Part shown: positions 5,655 through 9,000 of the stretch, piece by piece
Numbering within the stretch: position 1 is the first letter of the stretch
How the letters are laid out: every line of letters begins with the position of its first letter
NCBI GenBank assembly: GCA_003545655.1
Contig: DODJ01000053.1
Location: 1-9,000 of the forward strand
Direction: 5' to 3'
DNA: 9,000 nt
Source: Candidatus Saccharimonadota bacterium
Lineage (GTDB): Bacteria > Patescibacteriota > Saccharimonadia > Saccharimonadales > Saccharimonadaceae
Notes under the pieces: generated by a model
Seen by the model: the letters and a program-made list of their open reading frames with translations, nothing else
What the model was told of the DNA's origin: nothing
Database searches by the model: none
Program-made: the position numbers and the translations under genes

Positions 5655-6517
5655 CGACACAGTTAACGATTCCACAGATTGAACAAAAGGCAGTTGAAAT
5701 TCGTCGTAGTATTATTACAATGCTACAAACAGCCGGGAGTGGCCATAGTGCTGGGCCTTTAGGATTAGCAGATATCTTTGCTGCTCTCTATTTTAATGTG
5801 CTCAATATTCGCCCCGAGGAGCCTGAATGGTCGGACAGGGATATATTTTTCCTTAGTAATGGTCATACGGTGCCCGTGCAGTATGCTGCTATGGCGGAAG
5901 CGGGGTACTTTGATAAATCTGAGCTTCTCACGCTTCGAAAACTGGGCTCTCGCCTGCAAGGTCACCCGGAGCGTGAAAAATTGCCCGGGCTTGAGAACAC
6001 GAGTGGCCCTCTAGGAAGCGGCTTATCCCAGGCGTCGGGGTATGCGTATTCTTTGCAGTACATCGACAAGAACCCGCATCGTTTTGTCTATGTGATGATG
6101 GGTGATGGCGAGCTTGACGAGGGTAACATTTGGGAGGCAGCGATGTTTGCCGGTAAATATAAACTTTCTCAACTTGTTGCTTTTGTGGATCGAAACAATA
6201 TTCAAATTGACGGCCCAACCGAGGAAGTGATGCCATTAGAAAACCTGAAAGCGAAGTGGGAGTCGTTTGGCTGGCACGTTATTGAGATAGATGGACATAA
6301 CATCGAAAGTATCATTGACGCTTGTAGTCAAGCGCGGGCAATCTCATATCAGCCAACGGTTATTATTTGCCACACCATTCCAGGTAAAGGGGTTAACTTT
6401 ATGGAGTACAACTACAAATGGCATGGTATACCACCAAATGCCGAGCAGGCAAAGGAAGCACTTGAGGACTTGCGTACACTAGGCGGTACTATCACTCATG
6501 AAGGAGGAGGTCTATGA
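5651..6517 (+). CDS. Transketolase, N-terminal (thiamine diphosphate-binding PP) subunit
   Basis: A 288-residue protein matching the first domain of transketolase. It holds the cofactor diphosphate and Mg site: GDGELDEG (151-158) through N182-N183 is the classic G-D-G-x(about 28)-N-N thiamine diphosphate motif. Active-site histidines lie in SGHSAG (H32), SNGHT (H72), QGHPE (H105) and KWHG (H258), and TSGPLGSGLS (118-127) matches the T-G-S-L-G-Q-G-L-S loop. It needs the following gene's product for the catalytic Glu and the second half of the cofactor site. Together they move two-carbon ketol units between pentose, hexose, tetrose and triose phosphates. Full-length transketolases have about 650-670 residues; the two halves here add up to 618. 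The ORFs overlap by ATGA, so equal translation is likely. Confidence 0.93.
   Translation: MTTQLTIPQIEQKAVEIRRSIITMLQTAGSGHSAGPLGLADIFAALYFNVLNIRPEEPEWSDRDIFFLSNGHTVPVQYAAMAEAGYFDKSELLTLRKLGSRLQGHPEREKLPGLENTSGPLGSGLSQASGYAYSLQYIDKNPHRFVYVMMGDGELDEGNIWEAAMFAGKYKLSQLVAFVDRNNIQIDGPTEEVMPLENLKAKWESFGWHVIEIDGHNIESIIDACSQARAISYQPTVIICHTIPGKGVNFMEYNYKWHGIPPNAEQAKEALEDLRTLGGTITHEGGGL
6501..6510 (+). promoter_or_regulatory. Strong ribosome binding site of transketolase C-terminal gene
   Basis: AAGGAGGAGG, ending three bases before the ATG at 6514; the AAGGAGG part is six bases away. It is the best Shine-Dalgarno in the window and lies in the last codons of the upstream half, where it encodes K/E/G-rich residues. 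It argues that the split is a real two-protein arrangement with its own initiation. Confidence 0.8.
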
Positions 6518-7506
6518 ACTACCTTGTAAATCCGAATGTTTTAAAGGACGATGTTACACTGGAGCCAATTAGGGCTGGTTTTGGCCGTGGACTTAAGATT
6601 GCCGGTGAGGCGGACAAGACTGTTGTTGCGCTCTGCGCTGACCTTACCGAGAGTACTCAGATGCACCTATTTAAGGAAGCATTTCCAGAGAGGTTTATAG
6701 AGGTTGGTATTGGTGAGCAGAACCTCGTAACTGTAGCAAGCGGTATGGCTCGTGCAGGCAAGATACCTTTTACAAGTAGTTATGCTGCATTTAGCCCAGG
6801 ACGTAACTGGGAGCAAATCCGCACTACTGCCGCACTTAATAATCAGCCGGTGAAAATCGTAGGTTCTCACGCGGGGGTGAGTGTTGGTCCTGATGGAGCT
6901 ACCCATCAAATGCTTGAGGATATTGCATTAATGCGGGTTCTTCCCAATATGGTCGTTATTGCGCCCGGGGATAGTCTAGAAGCCGAGAGAGCGACAAAGC
7001 TCGTTGCCTGTAATGGTAAACCGACCTACTTGCGTCTTGCACGAGAAAAAACGCCCATTATCAGTACAGAAGAATCGCCATTTGAAATAGGCAAAGCGTA
7101 TGTGCTTCGTGAAGGAAGCGACGTTGCCTTGATGGGGACTGGAACAATGACCTATCATCTTCTTGTTGCCGCGAAGCTTCTTGCAGAAAAGGGTATAGAA
7201 GCAGAGGTGGTGCATGTACCAACTATTAAGCCACTTGATGAAGCGGTTATTCTTGCCAGCGCGAAGAAAACCGGCCGTGTCGTAACAGCCGAAGAAGCAC
7301 AAGCTGCGGGAGGGTTTGGATCGGCAGTTTCTGAGCTTCTTACGGAGAAGCTTCCGATGCCGGTAAAGCGTATTGGTATGAATGACCGTTTTGGTGAATC
7401 GGGTGCGCCCAATGAGCTTATGGAGCACTTTGGTCTAAGTGGGCGGAAGATCGTTGAAACACTAGAGCAGTGGCTTAAAGACACTCCTCGATATCACCAG
7501 GAATAA
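6514..7506 (+). CDS. Transketolase, C-terminal (pyrimidine-binding and C-domain) subunit
   Basis: A 330-residue protein covering the second and third domains of transketolase. The pyrimidine-binding domain has the catalytic glutamate in VGIGEQNLV (E68), which activates the cofactor's aminopyrimidine, and the substrate-binding DGATHQ (128-132) with H131. The C-terminal domain begins near residue 195 and holds the V-L-R-E-G-S-D-V-A-L-M-G-T-G strand and a GGFGSAVSELL helix shared with transketolase, DXS and pyruvate dehydrogenase E1-beta. Reactions and partner are those of the preceding gene. The close fit to transketolase-C rather than DXS or E1 is judged from these motifs and from the epimerase and isomerase next door. 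It is the last gene of the gap operon; seven bases separate it from the convergent HAD gene, and no convincing terminator follows. Confidence 0.93.
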   Translation: MNYLVNPNVLKDDVTLEPIRAGFGRGLKIAGEADKTVVALCADLTESTQMHLFKEAFPERFIEVGIGEQNLVTVASGMARAGKIPFTSSYAAFSPGRNWEQIRTTAALNNQPVKIVGSHAGVSVGPDGATHQMLEDIALMRVLPNMVVIAPGDSLEAERATKLVACNGKPTYLRLAREKTPIISTEESPFEIGKAYVLREGSDVALMGTGTMTYHLLVAAKLLAEKGIEAEVVHVPTIKPLDEAVILASAKKTGRVVTAEEAQAAGGFGSAVSELLTEKLPMPVKRIGMNDRFGESGAPNELMEHFGLSGRKIVETLEQWLKDTPRYHQE

Positions 7507-7513
7507 GCATACA

Positions 7514-8071
7514 TCATAGAATCCGACTTAGCTCTGAGTCTAACTTCTTAATATCCGTGAAATGAATAGATATAAAGCCAAGCTTTTGAGCAGCTTCTAT
7601 ATTGGTCGCGCTATCATCAATATAGATAACTTCTTCCACTGAGGCGTTTAATTGAGTAAGTGCTGCGTAATAGATTGCAGGATCGGGCTTAATTTTACCG
7701 ACCTCTGCTGAAATTATGATTGCATCAAAATAGGATGCTAATTTGTCAGTATTGAGTCGGTCTCGGGTTCTTATAGACCCGTTTGAAATAAGCCCTAACG
7801 AGTAGCTTGCTTTTAGTTTAGATAGAAGGGCATGTACAGAATCGTCTACTAACGGTGTGTTAGAAAACTCGTTTCGAATTGTCTCAGAATCAATGTCGGT
7901 GAGTGTACTAAGTGATTCAAAAAAATCTTCCGTGCTAATGATATTGGCGTCTACCTTTTCAGAGAGAGTTTGAAATACACCGGTTCGAATTAAACCATGT
8001 GCATCAAGCCACTGCTGGTACGTATCGGGTCGAAGCACACCGTAATAATCAAAAAGAATAGCTCTAATCAT
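7514..8071 (-). CDS. HAD-superfamily hydrolase (subfamily IA-like)
   Basis: A 185-residue HAD-fold protein, probably a small phosphatase acting on a phosphorylated metabolite; the substrate cannot be named. Motif I is ILFDYYGVL: nucleophile D8, but the usual second Asp (+2) is Y10. Motif II is LISNGS (S96), motif III the lysine of GKIKPDP (K128), motif IV IYIDDS (D152-D153). The alpha-helical cap sits between motifs I and II (about 15-85), as in subfamily IA. Lack of the +2 Asp is also known in relatives such as YihX and epoxide hydrolase N-terminal domains, so hydrolysis may be slow or use another proton donor. The start at 8071 is chosen because it puts motif I at the usual distance and follows an extended -10 box by seven bases; an in-frame ATG at 8116 would lie upstream of that promoter. 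It converges on the transketolase operon and diverges from the aldolase. Confidence 0.85.
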   Translation of the reverse strand: MIRAILFDYYGVLRPDTYQQWLDAHGLIRTGVFQTLSEKVDANIISTEDFFESLSTLTDIDSETIRNEFSNTPLVDDSVHALLSKLKASYSLGLISNGSIRTRDRLNTDKLASYFDAIIISAEVGKIKPDPAIYYAALTQLNASVEEVIYIDDSATNIEAAQKLGFISIHFTDIKKLDSELSRIL

Positions 8072-8078
8072 AGTGTTA

Positions 8079-8087
8079 AGTATAGCA
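8079..8087 (-). promoter_or_regulatory. Extended -10 promoter of the HAD gene
   Basis: On the minus strand TGCTATACT, an extended -10, ends seven bases before the ATG at 8071, so the transcript would start at or beside the start codon. No Shine-Dalgarno is seen. The element is the mirror copy of the aldolase promoter 28 bases away. Confidence 0.55.
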
Positions 8088-8119
8088 CTTGTGGGCGGGG
8101 TGCTTTTTGGAACCATGAG

Positions 8120-8128
8120 TGCTATACT
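8120..8128 (+). promoter_or_regulatory. Extended -10 promoter of the aldolase gene
   Basis: TGCTATACT on the plus strand; the expected start is near 8135, giving a leader of about 28 bases. That leader carries AAGGGAG (8143-8149), 13 bases from the ATG and rather far, and TAGGGG (8155-8160), only two bases from it. Neither is a well-placed ribosome binding site. Confidence 0.55.
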
Positions 8129-8162
8129 GAGAATAAGAAAATAAGGGAGAAACCTAGGGGTT

Positions 8163-9000
8163 ATGGGCTTAACTATTCAAGAAATTCGCGATAATACACT
8201 TCGTGCACGGCATTTGATGCAGCGTTCAAGGCAACAGCATTTTGCTGTCGGGGCATTTAACGTTGACAATCAAGACACACTTATTGCGATAGCTCGAGCA
8301 GCGCAAAAGAAAAATGCTCCAGTTCTTGTTGAAGTAACAAATGATGAGATTACAGCCATTGGTGCTGAAAACATTCGTGACATGGTCGATAATTACAAGC
8401 GTGAATATGGCATTGAAATTTATATTAACCTCGATCATAGTCCATCAGTAGAGGCTGCTAAACAGGGTATAGATGCCGGCTTTGAGTTTATTCATATTGA
8501 TATTTCGCAAGCAGACCACGATGCAACCGATGAAGAAATTATCCGTGCAACCAAAGAAGTTGTCGAGTATGCTAAATTTACCGGAGCTCTTGTCGAAAGC
8601 GAACCACATTACTTTGGCGGCGGCTCAAACGTCTTCACTGAAGCGTTTGACTACGAGGAAATTAAAAAGACGTTCAGTACACCTGAAAGCGCAAAAGCTT
8701 TTGTTGACGCGACCGGTATCGATACCTTTGCTGCAGCGGTCGGTAATCTTCATGGCAAGTATCCAGTTCCAAAGGAACTGGATCTTGAACTTCTACAAAG
8801 CATTCGTGATGCTATTGATTGTCAAATCAGTCTTCATGGTGGAAGTGGTACGCCGGCACATTTTTTTGCTGAAGCAGCAAAAATTGGTGTCAGCAAGGTG
8901 AATATTAATAGTGATATGCGCTTTGCTTACCGTACTGGGCTTGAACAAGTGCTAAAAGATAACCCCGACCAGTTCGCAGTTGTAAAGATTATGGAGCCCG
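8163..9000 (+). CDS. fba: Class II fructose-bisphosphate aldolase, 3' truncated by window edge
   Basis: The frame is open for 279 residues to the right edge. Class II aldolases are zinc enzymes that cleave fructose 1,6-bisphosphate to glyceraldehyde 3-phosphate and dihydroxyacetone phosphate, or run in reverse. Seen: FAVGAFNVDN (27-36) at the first strand; LDHS (90-93) with the base D91 and zinc ligand H92; VGNLHGKYP (193-201) with zinc ligand H197; and SLHGGSG (223-229) with zinc ligand H225, followed by KVNINSDMR (245-253) that binds phosphate. The region usually reading E-x-G-x-x-G-G-x-E-D is SEPHYFGGGSNVF here (146-158), so this is a divergent branch; tagatose-bisphosphate or other ketose-bisphosphate aldolase activity is not excluded. 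The ATG at 8163 gives about eight residues more than usual before the first strand, and no better start is visible. It supplies triose phosphate to the nearby gap. Confidence 0.92.
   Translation, partial: MGLTIQEIRDNTLRARHLMQRSRQQHFAVGAFNVDNQDTLIAIARAAQKKNAPVLVEVTNDEITAIGAENIRDMVDNYKREYGIEIYINLDHSPSVEAAKQGIDAGFEFIHIDISQADHDATDEEIIRATKEVVEYAKFTGALVESEPHYFGGGSNVFTEAFDYEEIKKTFSTPESAKAFVDATGIDTFAAAVGNLHGKYPVPKELDLELLQSIRDAIDCQISLHGGSGTPAHFFAEAAKIGVSKVNINSDMRFAYRTGLEQVLKDNPDQFAVVKIMEP

Larger units (their letters stand above)
8079..8128. repeat. 11-base inverted repeat formed by two divergent promoters
   Basis: AGTATAGCACT (8079-8089) and AGTGCTATACT (8118-8128) are perfect reverse complements separated by 28 bases. 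Each copy contains an extended -10 element pointing outwards, so the repeat is explained at least in part by the two promoters. The 28-base spacer is G-rich on its left half and holds no recognisable -35. Confidence 0.7.

Noticed and set aside
6976..7428. Minus-strand ORF of 150 codons inside transketolase C-terminal gene
   Set aside because: Antisense to a well-supported gene, with a cysteine- and arginine-rich translation without domains; a shadow frame.
7525..7540. Possible hairpin GACTTA-GCTC-TGAGTC after the transketolase operon
   Set aside because: The stem is six pairs with one G:T pair and is followed by no T run; it also codes for the HAD C-terminus. Not a convincing terminator.
8072..8116. 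Upstream ATG start for the HAD gene adding 15 residues
   Set aside because: The extra segment covers the promoter and is proline/threonine-rich without family support; motif I then sits too far from the N-terminus.
8473..8901. Plus-strand ORF of 142 codons inside the aldolase
   Set aside because: It lies in the +1-shifted frame of fba, whose own frame is open and full of family motifs; composition is lysine/leucine-rich shadow.
1..9000. Recoded TGA codons as in some CPR lineages (SR1, Gracilibacteria)
   Set aside because: No gene is interrupted by in-frame TGA, and rpe, the first transketolase half and the HAD gene end in TGA at the expected family length, so the standard code applies.
1..9000. 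Mobile element, defence system, CRISPR array or RNA gene
   Set aside because: Scanning both strands showed no transposase, integrase, direct-repeat array, tRNA-like cloverleaf or rRNA-like stretch; all long frames belong to housekeeping families.

Overview
The window reads as chromosomal housekeeping DNA from a bacterium with a compact genome. Intergenic gaps are tiny, genes overlap by 1 to 4 bases, several enzymes are short or divergent, and TGA is used as a stop. Split transketolase, a Rel protein without its C-terminal regulatory region, and a set of divergent sugar-phosphate enzymes fit a Patescibacteria/CPR lineage, most likely near Saccharibacteria (TM7). That placement is inference from gene style, not from a marker gene. 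Every gene reads in the standard bacterial code.

Left part (1-3420): the C-terminal end of a thioredoxin-reductase-like flavoprotein (+) meets, with a 4-base stop overlap, a minus-strand phospholipase D-superfamily gene. A 73-base divergent gap then leads to inorganic pyrophosphatase (+), whose rho-independent terminator lies inside the 3' end of the convergent rel gene (-). Rel keeps complete hydrolase, synthetase and TGS domains but stops at 514 residues.

Centre (3421-7506): rel and gap are divergent from a short shared promoter region. Gap, rpiB, rpe and the two halves of transketolase form one tight operon on the plus strand, with junctions of 19 bases, TAATG, ATGA and ATGA. Together they encode one oxidative step of lower glycolysis plus isomerase, epimerase and transketolase of the non-oxidative pentose phosphate pathway. 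A transaldolase is not seen in the window.

Right part (7507-9000): a small HAD hydrolase (-) converges on the operon. Back-to-back extended -10 promoters drive it and, in the other direction, a class II fructose-bisphosphate aldolase that runs off the right edge.

No mobile element, CRISPR array, tRNA or rRNA was seen, and no stretch over 300 bases lacks a gene. I did not find evidence of a new biological system. The points of interest are altered active-site motifs (RpiB, Rpe, HAD, PLD, aldolase), the split transketolase in a pentose-phosphate operon, and signs of leaderless or near-leaderless transcription for all three complete minus-strand genes.
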